Source: Adiantum capillus-veneris (taxonomy: Eukaryota > Streptophyta > Polypodiopsida > Polypodiales > Pteridaceae). From it: DNA of 64,000 nucleotides. A program made the translations under genes and the position numbers. Position 1 is the first letter of the stretch. Every line of letters starts with the position of its first letter. This document shows positions 22,655 through 34,992 of the stretch, piece after piece. The notes under the pieces were generated by a model. That model made no database searches and had not been told where the DNA came from. It was given only the letters and a program-made list of their open reading frames with translations. The stretch lies in contig CM043948.1 in NCBI GenBank assembly GCA_014529385.2, positions 78,621,291-78,685,290 on the forward strand, in the 5' to 3' direction.

Positions 22655-23982
22655 TTAACACTAGGTTGGTAACCTAACAGGACATAAAAGTGTCCTTTCA
22701 CGGTTTTGAAAAAAACCTCCAAAACCATAGTAGATCCACTCATTTTGTAAAATCCTTTCATGAGGTTATAGTTCAAGGCCTACTACACATGTAAAAAATA
22801 ACAAACTTGTAAAATTTCTCATTTTTTGGTTACACCAAGCCTCCAAAGTTGATGGACCAGTACATTTTCATCAAAACAGTCATTTCTTACGTTTTGTTGC
22901 ATAAAAATAGGATTAGGGATTTTTGTAGGACTTGAGATAAATTCCCTAGTTAACTTCAATGGGTTGGTGATCAGAACATATGATTGCTTCTCACTCACTA
23001 TTTTTTGTTTTGCCAAAAGAAATAGGTACAAAAAAGTTGAATTTTTACCATTCTGCAAACCTATCATCAAAGTTTCTATAGCCACGCTCAATACAAATAA
23101 TATATGCATGTTTTCTTAGTTACCTATTGTCCTTTAGGTTCATAAGGAGCCATGGAGCATGTCAAAAGAATAGTACCTCTCTTACCAATGGGAATCTCGG
23201 GGACAAAGATGAAGTGCTAAGCACAACAAACATGAAAAATTTGGGTTCAACATTATGAGTTGTAGAATCCCATAGAAACTATTCAATATATAGCCAAATT
23301 TGATCCTTATGAGTAGATATGGTTACTACCTACAAAATGCATGTAGTTGTCACAAGAAACTAACAATATTCAAAAAGCTATACTTGATATACTAGAATGT
23401 TTCGTTTTCTTCTATAATTGAAAAAATCAACCATCGTTGTCTACTATGCAAAATAGGGTATTAGGTGCCCCAAAACTCAAGGAATATTAGATTTATGTTA
23501 CAATATGCGACATAGAAAATCAAAACTGCATTTGGATATCATGAAAGCCACAAAAAAATCATAGAAGAGCTAAAATTGGCTAAAAAACAGGATTTGACAA
23601 TTTTTGTAATTTGGTCATAACTTACAACTTTAACATTTATATCTCCCTAGAAGCATCAGGACATGTTGAGGACTACTAAAGATAGTTCTCTAGCATTATA
23701 GACATCACAAACATGAATTATAGAGTGGTATAGTTGCAAAAAGTTGAAAAAAGCAAAAAATAGGACCCGTTTTTTCACACAGTTTAGGTTGTGAAATGTT
23801 GTGCAAGGACAAGGTTAAAGATGGAACTGATATTCCAAAAAAATGTCGAGTTTTTTTCAGCTCATGAGACAAATTTCTAGATAGATAGCACCTCAAAATC
23901 CATTTTGAAACTCTTGACATAATTCAAGGAAAATGGTCACTTAACAGAACATAAAAGTGTCCCATTACCAACCTAGTGTTAA
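22655..23982 (-). mobile_element. piggyBac-like non-autonomous element, copy 2 (inverted)
   Basis: Bordered by TTAA at 22655-22658 and 23979-23982. Element 22659-23978 (1,320 bp). It is the reverse complement of copy 1 at roughly 95-97% identity by eye (for example 20500-20610 against 23815-23930). It has the same terminal inverted repeats and subterminal motifs. The close similarity indicates recent activity of the family, mobilised by a transposase elsewhere. Confidence 0.75.
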
Positions 23983-23999
23983 GAGAAAAGCAAAGGGGA

Positions 24000-24880
24000 A
24001 AATGATCAAATTAATCTACAAAGCTTTGAGATAATTATCAAAGGTAAAATATATCTTAAGAAACCCGTGTTAATTATCTTAACTATAGATCATTAATTTA
24101 ACTAATTATCTCAGTAGAAAAACACCGTTTTAAAGGCAAAAAAAACAAAATTAATCTAAAAATCTTTGAGAAAATTATCACAGGTAAAATACATCTTAAA
24201 AAAGACGTGATAATTATCTTAACTCCACATAATTAGTTTAACCAATTATCTCAGCAGAAAACACTATTTTCGAGAGAAAATAAAAAAGGGAAAATAAAAA
24301 AGTAATCTAAAAAGCTTTGAGATACTTATTAGAGGTAAAACACATGTTAGAAAACTTGTAATATTTATCTTAACCACAAAAAATTAGTTTATCTAATTAT
24401 CTGAGTAGAAAAACACTGTTTTTAAGAGAAAATAAAGATCAGAAAATATCAAATTAAACTAAAAAGCTTTGAGATAACTATGAGAGGTAAAACACATCTT
24501 AAGAAACGAGTGATAATTATCTTAACTATAAATAAATAATTTTCCTAATTATCTCAATGAAAAAACATTATTTTTAAGGCAAAATCAAAGGAAAAAAATA
24601 GAAACTTAATCTTAAAAACTTTGAGATAATTATCAAAGGTAAAACACATCTTAAGAAATTGGTGATAGTTATCTTAACTACAAACAATTAGTTTATATAA
24701 TTATCTCAGTAGAAAAATACTATTTTTAAGGATAACTTAAAGGGGAAAGATAGCAAATTAAACTACAAAAATTTGAGATAATTATCAGAGCTAAAAGATA
24801 TACTAATAAATCCATGATACTTATCTTAACCATATATAATTAGTCTATGTAATTATCTTAACTAATATTATAGATTTTGT
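24000..24880 (+). repeat. AT-rich ~150 bp tandem array within the LTR
   Basis: About six diverged units, each containing a block like GCTTTGAGATAATTATC followed by TCTTAACTA, AATTATCTCAGTAGAAA and a short A-rich run. The GCTTTGAGATAATTATC block recurs at about 24021, 24163, 24312, 24463, 24613 and 24770, a period near 150 bp. Equivalent arrays sit in the solo LTR at 32475-33362 and 34993-35700, so the array is a property of the LTR family. Confidence 0.75.
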
Positions 24881-26385
24881 GTATAAATTGGGAAAACGAG
24901 ATTAGTAAATAAATTTATATAATTACTAGAGATCAGAAACAACTTTTGAAGGTTGGAAAAATTATCTTAGTCCAAATAATTAGTATAACAAAGTACCGTT
25001 GCCCAATATTGTGTAAATTAGACCATAAATCTAGAAGGGAAATTTATAAATTAATTTTATGAGCTAGCCAAAAAATTATTGGAGATATAACATATCAAAC
25101 TCCGTCTAGGGTAAATATCCCACTAGAAGATAGGTAGCTCATAATTTACTTAGGCCAAAATATGATATTTTGGAACATAAATTAGAAGAGAAATTTAGAA
25201 AAATAGCTCCAATAATTATGCAATAATTATGGGAGAATAATAATAGTACCAGGAAGCTACAAGAGAAATATCTCCAGGTAATGAGTAATGATGATGACTC
25301 CGCCATGGATAAAATATTTTACTCCAGGTAATGAGTGATGATGATGACTTCGCCATCGATGACTCGGTTTTCTCAGTGCACGTGGAGTCTTTACCCCGTG
25401 CATGTCTATGCTTGTGGATATTGCTTAGGATATCAAGTTTATCCTACAGGAACCACACGGTCGTATGGACAACCGGTTGGCGTATGGGCGCCCGAACTTT
25501 GGGTGATGAATTTTTCCACCCGGTTGTTATAACTAAGGAATGGGTGCCGTGTTTTCACCCCTGTATAGGTGGTCTTGAGACAAGCCAGTACTCGTCAGAG
25601 TTACTCCAGAATGATAGTACCTTGTCTTAAGTCTAAAGATGACTGTTTGCTAAAAGAATGTTTTCAATACTGTTTTCAAGGGCTGTTTTAATGAAATTCA
25701 GTTATAAAGGTTAAACGAAATTATTGTTTTAATTGTGACAAGAATGTGGTAGTAATTAAATAACAAAGCAATATGTGTGAGTGCGGGATGGTAAGTGGGG
25801 ATGGACTAAGGTTGTCAATCATGGACGGGATGACCTAATTAGTCAGGTAACTATCCATTCGCGCGCACTGAAAGCGTCTATAAACTTCTCCACTTGGAAG
25901 AGGAGTCCACCAGCGGCTGTGCCCTCACACATGTTAGGGGGAAAAAAGCGTTGGCTAAGGAAGCATTAATCCGAATGATGGAAGTTATAGGGCCGGGATA
26001 GTTTTTTTTAATCCAACAATTTGTCTCGTTTCCACTGCGAGACATGACTAGGTCTCTTTCTAGGTCTATAAACCTAAACCATTATTAATGGTAAGGGTGA
26101 ATTCCCTGGATTCTTCTTGTTTACGGACTCATATTTTATTAGGCCTAGAGACCTGTCAAGGATCCCATCCCACTTTTTGGTTTCGGCGTGCTTGGGGACC
26201 TCCCATTTGTGGGCTACTCAACAGTGGAAGTGAAGAAAAAAGTCACCATGCAATTTTTGCAAGTGCCTGATAAAGAGCAAAAAATTAGATACCAAAAGGT
26301 ACTCAATGCGCTTAAAGACCACCTCCCCAGCCGTCAACCCGAAGACTACTTCAGCCCATAAAGCTGTAACAAGGGACGGCACAGG

Positions 26386-27309
26386 CCAAGAGGGGAGGAA
26401 TGTTAGCAACAAGCTAACACAGATACCACGGATACCATTTTTCGGAGTTCTCATTATAAAAACACTTATTATTTTGATAAATCGAGAATATTGTAACTCT
26501 TATTTTTTGGATAAACCTTATAATTGATGAGTTGGGGCTACAAGCTTCCAGATTGTATCAACATGTCATTGCCCATCTTTGGTAGAACTCCCAGATTATT
26601 AGTTTAGACCCCCAAAAACCTTGGCTAATGTATAAAAGCCAATTTTTGTAAGTTATTATTAAGTTTTGGATATTGAAATACACAGTGTGAGCTAATGGTG
26701 CTCATTTCTCTCCTTCTCGCGCTTCCTACTCCCTCCTTCGTTGTCACATTGCAGTGGCGTTTGTTGCATTGTAACCGCAGGTAAAAGCTCTACGCATCGA
26801 CGTAAGCACATCATAGTAATTCGTAGCTTTTGACCTCGCCAACCCGCAGCCTAATTTCATCATAACTAAGAGTTTACACTTCAAAATAAAAAAAATAAGC
26901 CTAGGTGGGGTATTGGGGCATCATTGCTAAGCATTTAGATGCATTCTGGGTCGAAAACGACTAGGTCAAAAATCCACTACTGTTGATAATTGCGATTTTG
27001 GCACTTGACCTAAAGTGGGGTTTGAGACCATAAACATGAGTGTTTAAGTCTTATAAACATGTCCTTTGATTTCATTTGGATGTCATTTGATGCTGCAATG
27101 GATGTGATTTTTTTGTCGATGAGTGATTGGCTTTTAGTGATTTCTGTCACTTGAGTGTAGCATGAGTTAGGTGCACGTTGTTTGTTGTTTTACGAGAGAT
27201 TGACACCCTCTTGTAGCCTCTATGCACTAGTCAAGTCAGCTTCGTCCCATAGATTGACAATTTAATCGTGGTTCTCGCTAATACTGCAATAAGATAGGAT
27301 AGTGAGGTT
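26386..27309 (+). mobile_element. PPT and LTR fragment of another retroelement
   Basis: AAGAGGGGAGGAA at ~26388-26400 is a good polypurine tract. It is followed immediately by TGTTAGCAACAAGCTAACA, an LTR start with a small inverted repeat of the kind common in copia LTRs. A TATA-like TATAAAAG lies at 26631-26638. I cannot place the LTR end (perhaps near 26880). 26881-27309 contains nothing I can name. 26206-26385 may be the 3' untranslated end of the same element. Confidence 0.5.
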
Positions 27310-28446
27310 AGACACGCATCCCACACACACACACATACATTATCCCTTGGAATATATTATATTATTTAGTACGTAGATCCATCTAGATCTAATTTATATG
27401 GGATGGTTTCCTACTCTTTGTATGGTTTCAAAGACTTTTAATATAACGCTCTATAGTTGATATGTGAGACAATTGAATATTACCAAAAAAACCATTGTCT
27501 GAACCTGGACAATTAGTGTATCCACTAAATAGAAGACCTCATACGTGTTTTGGCTATTTCCATTTTTTTTCTGTATTGTCTTTGGATCCATCCTTCTTTA
27601 CCATGTCATGCACGTTGGATGTTTTTTAACATCAGCATGCATGCTTGACAAATCCCCTTGGTATAAGAAATTTGCATACCCTTTCGTATTTCCATAGTCC
27701 CTTATCTTGTGGTCAAGTACGACCAATATAGACCTTAAGCCCAGATCCTTTCCATGAATTAGAGCTTGGAAATTATATTGACATCTATATACAAACCAAT
27801 GATGGAGGTTGACAAGATGTCGGACTCCTTTCAAAGTTTTATTAGATTTAAAAAGACACACCTTGCTGAATTTATGTTAACAGACGATATCCCAGATTAA
27901 GGTTACGTCTGTGTTTTGATGACTAGTTGAGCTATAGCATAAATGAGCTCCCCTATATACTTCTTGATGATAAGCTGATATTCTTTAAGTTGAGCATGTA
28001 TGCAAAGACCTGGATACATATGCTACCTAACTATGCACAATTGAGGGTAATAAGCTTTGATCACACCCACATTATTTTCACCTAAACTCTGTAAGCCTTT
28101 CTGCATGCACCGATGCTTCCCTCTCCCCATATTACCCAATTGATCTTCCAAGCTTTGTATGGTTTAGATACCTCTCAGTTGAGTAACTTTCACCTAAAAC
28201 TACATACCTTGATTAATTATTTTCTCATACTTTGTGATCCATTTCCACTCTATTATTAGCTCGCATGCCGACTAACCTCTCTTGCATCACTATGACTTGC
28301 AATCGCATTAGAAGATTGGCAATGCCGTCTTGCGACGAGTGTCAATACACACATGTGTGCGTGTGCATAGAACACACACACACACCCTCAGAATCCTCAT
28401 CATGCTCATTGTACCTTGGTTCCCTACTCGCTTATCAAGAATTCAA

Positions 28447-28639
<193 letters not shown>

Positions 28640-30167
28640 TGGTTTACATAGTAATGAAGATCAAGGTTCGACAATAGACATATATCCACAACTATGGATG
28701 CCATCAATTTTGGGCTCTTTCAAATCTTTGTTATGCAAGGATGGCATCACTTTGGAAACGTACCATCAGACAAAGGCATCTATCACCATAGAGTTGCTCT
28801 TGTTACAAACACATGGTGTATCTCGCCGATGCAAAACATGGATCTTGGATTCATTCCACCTTTATCACACATGTATGATACCTTGAAGAAAAACATATTT
28901 CAAGTAGGTGCAAGCTGCACCAACTCGGTATTTCATTTTCTACCTTTCTTGTATACCTCAGGTATAATCAGACCCCAATATAGAATTTGTTTTGCAGGTT
29001 GTTCTTGGCAAGAAACATTTCAGTAGGTACTCAGATGAGTGTTGAACTGGTAATGGTAGCAAATGTAGGGTTGTTTATTTTGAAAGAATAAAACTGCAAG
29101 AACATTATACATGTTGACAAATTGCAAATTGATTGAAGGTAATTTTTTCTCTTTTTTGGACACCATTAGCCTCTTATGAGGGTCTCATAAGAGATGGCAG
29201 ACTATGAGATTTTTCAAATAGTATCAAAATGAAAACTTTTTTTTTTCAAATTTGGGTAGATGCATACTTACAAAAAACCAAATCTTAGATTTGATTGCTC
29301 ATTGTTGGAATAGAGATACATAGTGTCTGGAAATTGTGCCGAGCTTCATTGACAAAAATCATAATGGGAATAGTTTAATGGACCTCTGGTTGCACATCTA
29401 CTATGTACACCTTTTGGTATTGGACTTTTGGAAAACAAGCTCACAAAACAAAGGAAACACTGCATGGGTTTTCTTTTGTGTTTTTCAGTAATATATCTTG
29501 CGGTTTATTTGACCATAAACTTGAGTTTTCAAGGATATTCATATGTATAGCTGAAACTAACAAGGAAATTGAAGAAACACAAATTAACTAACATATTAGT
29601 TATATCATAGCTCTTAAGCATAATCTTTATTGATATGATTGTCCATAATGATTAATTCTGGTTAACACAATGGTGTTAGGAAATAGGGAGAAACATGTGG
29701 CCTCTAGGTCTACCAATCCTTGTAACATACCCTGGATGGACACAAAAATGCTGTGACTTGCTATAAGTGATGACAATATCTAGTGGACAACATTTGCATT
29801 TTTGTACTTTTGAGCGGTTTTTAGAGCCTTAAACCTCATGCAAGGGGTCTCAACAGAGATGACATTTCATTGACTAGACATTTGAAAACCTCTCCGTTGT
29901 ACAAGGGAGATGTTGCTCATAAATTTTACTTTTGATTGATAATCTAGAAGAAGGAATGGTTTAAAATTTTCAATAAAATCTTCACATTAGATTGTTGTGG
30001 GGATCTTGGCTTACAAGGATATTTCATAAAATAGAAGTAAGAAAATTTTCACAAAAAAAATTGATAAGCATATACAACATAAAAAATATCCAAATTGTGG
30101 TTCATTTTATTTTTTTCATAAAACTAATCTTTGCTTAGCTGTTAGTTTCTTTGTAATTTTGGATATC

Positions 30168-30252
30168 GATAACAAGGGGAAGGGGTCATTGACACTTATC
30201 TTCCCAAGTAATGCCAGTAGTGAAGTGCTCGTGTTCTTAGATAGTGGGAGGC
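30168..30252 (+). pseudogene. Exon-like fragment shared by both duplicate copies
   Basis: The frame NKGKGSLTLIFPSNASSEVL continues VFLDSGR here. In copy B (43532-43615) it reads NKKGKGSLTLVFPSNDSTDV continuing LVFLDDGR, flanked by TTTTGTCTAG (acceptor-like) and CAG/GTAAGAG (good donor). The same frame and chemically similar residues in both copies suggest a remnant of a real exon. I do not recognise the parent protein. Confidence 0.35.
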
Positions 30253-31695
30253 AAACGGTTCCTTCCTTGGGATTACTTAGCAAACTCCAGGTGCAGATTA
30301 ATGTTTTCCTTGACAAAATCTACAATTGCTGTCTTTATAATGATAACATAAGTATAACTCGTTTGTATTGGAATACATTGTATAATGATAACATAAGTAT
30401 AACTCGTTTGTATTGGAATACATTGTATCTACTTAAAGAATCATTGTGTCAAAATTTTCTTATAATGGTTTATATGTGGTCTAGCCAATTCCATTGTATG
30501 ATTCAATAGATTTTATGATTCAATCTATTGTTGGATATTCAATACAAACACACACATATGTTTTTCCAGCTAGTCCTTGGTAGGATTAGCATCATACAGT
30601 CGGGTGGTTCACTATGTGTGAAACTACCGTGCATTTAAGATATGTTTGTAGAATGTAAGGTCCCCATCCCGCCTATACCGAGGTCGGGATGGGATCCTTG
30701 ACAGGTCTCTAGGTCTGATAAAAATCGGAGTCTCTAAATAGGAAAAATCCAAGGAATAGACCTTTACCATTGACAATGGCTTGGGTCTATAGCCTTAGAA
30801 GAAGACCTAGTCCTGTCTCGCAGCGGAAACGGAACATCCTTTTAAAAGTCCAATAACTATTTCGGCCCTATATCTTCCACAAATTGGACTAAGGTATCCT
30901 CAACCAACGCTTTTTTCCCCCTAACATATTTGACGGCACAGCCGCTGGTAGATTCCTCATCGGATTCAAGAAGTTTTCTAAACGTTTTAGTGCGCATGGA
31001 TGGATAGTTACCTGACGAATCAGGTCCACCCGTCCATGATTGACAACCTTAGTCAATCCCCACTTACCACCCCGCACTCACACAAGATTCATTTATCTTA
31101 TTATCACATTGTTTTAACATTTAAAATAATGGTTTCTTTTAATGTTCCATCACAGTAATTCCTTGAAGACAACATTGAAAGCATTCTTTCAGAAAGCAAA
31201 CATCTTTAAACTTAAGATAGGGTACTGTCAATCAAACCATTATCCATAATAACCATGACCAGTACTCTTCTTGTCTGAAGACCACCTAAAGGTGAAAAAC
31301 GGCACCCATTCCTTATTCAAATCCGGAGTGGATAAACCCCCACCCAAGGTTCCGAGTGCCCATACACCAAACCAGTTGCCGATACAACCGGGCAGCTCCC
31401 CTAGGATAAAAACGGTATCCTAACTTATGTAGAAACATCAAAACATGACACAGAGTAGAAACTCATCGTTCATGGGGGTAACCAACTTAACCGTGGCTAG
31501 AAAGCCAATCATTATCATCAATTTATATCAAGGAGTCGGAGGTGTCTTGAGACAAGCTGTCTTAAGGATGATCAAACATATCTTTCCTAATTCAACCAGT
31601 TTTAACCCAAACAATTCTTTCCTATATTATAAACAAATGTACATTGGAAGTTACCTTCCGTTTTCAGTCAGTTTATCCTTCTTACGTATGCAATG

Positions 31696-31914
31696 CTAAC
31701 TTATAAAATAGCTTAAACTAATTAAAGACTTAATTGAAAAATGGTACACCCACCTGGGATGATTGGCCATCTGATGCTGCGTTGGCGTCTCAAGACTCTC
31801 CTCCGTAGGCCTACTACTACGCCCGACTTCGTCGTCGTGCGATGCTCTAGTTTGTTTTGGAGCTACTTCCTCATCATCAGATGTAGGATTTACTCGGGTT
31901 CTTTTTGGTATCAT
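31696..31914 (-). CDS. LTR-embedded ORF (counterpart of 14135-14287)
   Basis: ATG at 31914, 72 codons. Starts MIPKRTRVNPTSDDEEVAPK and includes HDDEVGRSSRPTEESLE. The part ending QHQMANHPR is followed on the - strand by a strong splice donor: exon end CCCAG at 31754, GTGGGTG from 31753. Beyond it the frame reads hydrophobic residues and stops, as an intron would. With the second copy this supports a conserved LTR exon, perhaps the gag N-terminus. Solo LTRs cannot use it for gag. Confidence 0.45.
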   Translation of the reverse strand: MIPKRTRVNPTSDDEEVAPKQTRASHDDEVGRSSRPTEESLETPTQHQMANHPRWVYHFSIKSLISLSYFIS

Positions 31915-32474
31915 AAATTCTTATCCTTATAAAAAGGATGTCTAATTATTAGGTAAATAGTTCAAAATCTAGACTATACCTTTGTATTCAACCGTAACCC
32001 ATCCAAGGTTAAATTTATAGTCTTAATTGGTAAATTCTTGACCTAGTAATTTCTTATTTGTCTATATAGGTATGATAACTTTTTCCACCGCTTCCCTAAG
32101 GGTTTTCTAAGCTCTCCTAATTTTATTATAATTTTCTATATCTTTTTCTCTAATTTTCCCATTGACTTTTAAGCTAATAATCTTCTTATTTTGGGCTTAA
32201 TATTTATTGTAATTAATTTCTCTTAAAGATTTCATTTTCTCAACTTGATATCATAGGTTTACACTTACTATAATTTTCCTAAAAACTTTTGACCACAAAG
32301 TCTATTTATTTTAATTAATTCATTCGCTAAAAATAGGACTTTTGGTCAATTATAATTTTCTAACCTCACCAATTAACTATGGTATAATTACCACAAGTAG
32401 ATAAGGATATTTTTGACCTCTGATAATTATCTTATTATTTTCTAAATTAATTATATAATTTCCATCTTCAATTT

Positions 32475-33362
32475 TCAGCTAGAATTAGAATAATTTGACT
32501 TAGATAAATATCTATACTACTTTTCTAACCTTCGCATAATTATCACGGACTCTCTACCCTATAATATAGCTCTGAAAAATAGCATGTAATCATATAGCAT
32601 GATTTACTAATTTCCCTCTTTAGTTTTTAGCTAAAAATAGTGTAATGTGACTTAGATAAATATCTATACTACTTTTCTAACCTTGACATAATTATCAAGG
32701 CCTCTTGACCCTATAATATAGCTCTGGTAAATAGCATATAATCATAAAACATGAATTACTAATTTTCCTCTTTAGTTTTTAGCTAAAAATAGTGTAATTT
32801 GACTTAGATAAATATCTATACTACTTTTCTAATCTTGTCATAATTATCACGGACTCTTTACCCTATAATATAGATCTGATAAATAGCATGTAATCATATA
32901 TCATGATTTACTAATTTCTCTCTTTAGGTTTTAGCTAAAAATAGTGTAATTTGACTTAGATAAATATCTACACTACTTTTCTAACCTTGGAATAATTTTC
33001 ACGGCCTCTTTACCCTATAATATAGCTATGATAAATAGCATGTAATCATATATCATGATTTACTAATTTCTCTCTTTAGGTTTTAGCTAAAAATAGTGTA
33101 ATTTGACTTAGATAAATATCTACACTACTTTTCTAACCTTGGAATAATTTTCACGGCCTCTTTACCCTATAATATAGCTCTGATAAATAGCATGTAATCA
33201 TATAGCATGATTTACTAATTTCCCTCTTTAGTTTTTTGCTAAAAATAGTGTAATTTGACTTAGATAAATATCTACACTACTTTTCTAACCTTGGAATAAT
33301 TATCACGGCCTCCTTACCCTATAATACAGCTCTAATAAATAGCACGTAATTCCACTAAGATA
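32475..33362 (-). repeat. ~152 bp tandem array in the solo LTR, first part
   Basis: GACTTAGATAAATATCTA recurs at 32497, 32648, 32801, 32953, 33104 and 33257 (spacings 151-153 bp), with TACCCTATAATATAGCTCTG in each unit. The units are closely similar, indicating recent homogenisation. The array continues on the far side of the TRIM-like insertion. Confidence 0.9.
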
Positions 33363-33956
33363 ATTAGTTAATCTAATTATCTGAGATTAGCATAATTATC
33401 ATAGGTTATTTAACATCTTGTAGTGTGCTCACTACAAGACACTTGAGAGAGAGACTGGACCAAACTAAGCTTGCCCTCAACAAGTGAGGCAGCTCCTTAT
33501 ATTGAGCACTGGAAAGGCTACATGCCAAGAACAACAGAAGTGTCCTCCCACACTAGGTGGTCGGACACACGACCACACACCACACCTCCCCCCTTAGGGA
33601 GAAAAAGATGAACATCTTTTACAAATTTGGACGGAGAAGGGACTCGACACAAAGGGATCAACTCCAACGCCTCATCTGGGGGGAGTGATCATACAACAGC
33701 TTAGCGGCTAAGGACTGAGCTTGGGGAGTGGACTCGACTAGAGAGAGAACATCATCATGCCGAACACATCAAGGCATGGAACGCGCACGTCTCGCTTATG
33801 CAAACATCAGGTCGCTATCCCAATGTAATGGACAAGACGAGGAAGGACAAACTGAGGACTTGACATGTTATTTTTACGACATACATCCATTTCCATAAGG
33901 GGTTTGGTGTGACGATAAGGATTGGTAGACAAGACTGAAATGACAAAAGACTATCA

Positions 33957-34253
33957 CTAAATGCATAAAAAAGATCTACTTTGGGGTTCTGCATCACAAC
34001 TATGAGGGCATAAAGACTGGGCACCTCTGCAACCACGCTGCAACAACTCCCGTCTCTTCGCCTGCTGAGCAACATCATAGGCAGCCTCCTTTGCACGTCG
34101 AGTTGTGTCGTAGGTGTTATCCTTCCCTTTCTGTGCGGCACTGGTAGTAATGTCGTAGGTAGTGTCTTTTGCTTTCACTGCGTAAAAAAGATCATATGTG
34201 GTGTTTCTTGGTTTCCTTGCAGTGTCAGCTGCACTACAGCACCGCAAGTGCAT
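33957..34253 (-). pseudogene. LEA-like gene fragment captured in the TRIM-like element
   Basis: The - strand frame includes SAADTARKPRNTTYDLFYAV, then KAKDTTYDIT, KGKDNTYDTTRRAKEAAYDV and AQQAKRR. Repeated K-x-K-D/E-x-x-Y-D in an 11-residue rhythm is typical of group 3 LEA proteins (LEA_4), desiccation-protective amphipathic proteins. Upstream at ~34255-34300 the same strand encodes MASLFAIGIAAICTC, a possible N-terminal targeting segment in another frame. The frame ends without LEA character after residue ~75. It has no place in a retrotransposon, so capture of a host gene is the likely explanation. Confidence 0.6.
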
Positions 34254-34534
34254 ATTGCTGCGATGCCAATCGCGAAGAGGGAAGCCATCACTTTGGTCCT
34301 GTGATCCACCTCTCGGCTGTGAAGTGCTTCGAGCATTCTAATTGCCGAAAAGCCAGGATCTTAAGATCCCGGAACCAATGGTATATCGCGCATGTGCAGG
34401 GAGCTTTGAAGTAAGGTGAACAGAGACCGGCTGAGGTGAAAAGATTTGCGCAAGATGAGGCTAAGGTGTTGGCAAGCTGTTGCCACCTTTGCCATCGCAA
34501 AACTGGCGGAGAACTAGCCTTCACTCCTTCGCTG

Positions 34535-34699
34535 CTACTCCCAGTTTGCACCCGAAACTGCTCGTTCAGCTGCAGATCCTTCCCTTGCTTCTGCTACCGC
34601 TTTCTCAGCAACACGTTCTTGTGCTTCTGTAGCTACCCATCCACATGCCTCAACAGCAGCCCTCTCCCGAGCATCTCTAGTCGATGGGCTACCCTCCTC
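34535..34699 (-). pseudogene. Auxilin-like (Ala/Glu/Arg-rich helical) gene fragment
   Basis: Between stops the - strand reads SPSTRDARERAAVEACGWVA, then TEAQERVAEKAVAEAREGSA. The alternation of AREKA/EAQERA-type helical repeats resembles the central region of plant auxilin-like J-domain proteins, which help uncoat clathrin vesicles. No J domain is present. A generic coiled coil or a further LEA piece is possible. It lies upstream of the LEA-like piece, on the same strand, in the same TRIM-like element. Confidence 0.4.
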
Positions 34700-34992
34700 T
34701 TAGCACCTCTCTCACCCAGTATCAAACAAGAACGCCATGCTGCATACAGCAAGAAAGCTGTGGGAGCAAGAAATGTGGAATCAAGAAGGGTCCTCTAACT
34801 GCCTAAGTGCCCGCCGTCTCCACCAATGTAGTGTGCTCACTACAAGACACTTGAGAGAGAGACTGGACCAAACTAAGCTTGCCCTCAACGAGTGAGGCAG
34901 CTCCTTATATTGAGCACTGGAAAGGCTACATGCCAAGAACAACAGAAGTGTCCTCCCACACTAGGTGGTCGGACACACGACCACACACCACA

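Larger units (their letters stand above)
13921..26205 (+). mobile_element. Ty3/gypsy element with long LTRs, nested insertions
   Basis: Order: partial 5' LTR (13921-15435), PBS (15438-15449), leader, gag, protease, RT, RNase H, integrase with chromodomain-like tail, PPT (20344-20356), 3' LTR (20357-26205). The LTR family is identified by TGTAAGGT at its start and by strong similarity to the solo LTR at 30654-36618. The 5' LTR lacks its upstream half, so no target duplication could be checked. The 3' LTR contains two piggyBac-like elements. Frameshifts, an RT active-site change and deletions show the element is dead. Confidence 0.85.
20357..26205 (+). mobile_element. 3' LTR of the second gypsy element (long, interrupted)
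   Basis: Starts TGTAAGGTTTCC and ends near ...GGGGACCTCCCA (family end ACCTTACA). Total 5,849 bp, of which about 2.67 kb are two piggyBac-like insertions, leaving ~3.2 kb. Inside are a TATA box (22174), an AT-rich ~150 bp tandem array (~24000-24880) and a 3' part (25181-26205) shared with the 5' LTR. The MAPKRTRG segment present in the 5' LTR is deleted here, leaving a short tandem duplication around 25270-25350. Confidence 0.8.
33419..34992 (-). mobile_element. TRIM-like element (166 bp LTRs) nested in the solo LTR
   Basis: Direct repeats 33419-33584 and 34827-34992 are almost identical, start TGTAGTGTGCTCACTACAAG and end CACACCACA. Flanks are ATCT on both sides (four bases, or five with one mismatch). 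Next to the left LTR is CCTCCCCCCTT, the complement of a polypurine tract, and next to the right LTR the - strand reads TTGGTGGAGACGGCGGG, a PBS-like sequence for an unidentified tRNA. The element is therefore on the - strand. At 1,574 bp with no gag-pol it fits the TRIM class. Nearly identical LTRs mean recent insertion. Confidence 0.88.

Noticed and set aside
21312-23109. Identical 96-codon frame in both piggyBac-like copies
   Set aside because: The two copies are recent duplicates, so shared frame is expected. No transposase motif is present.
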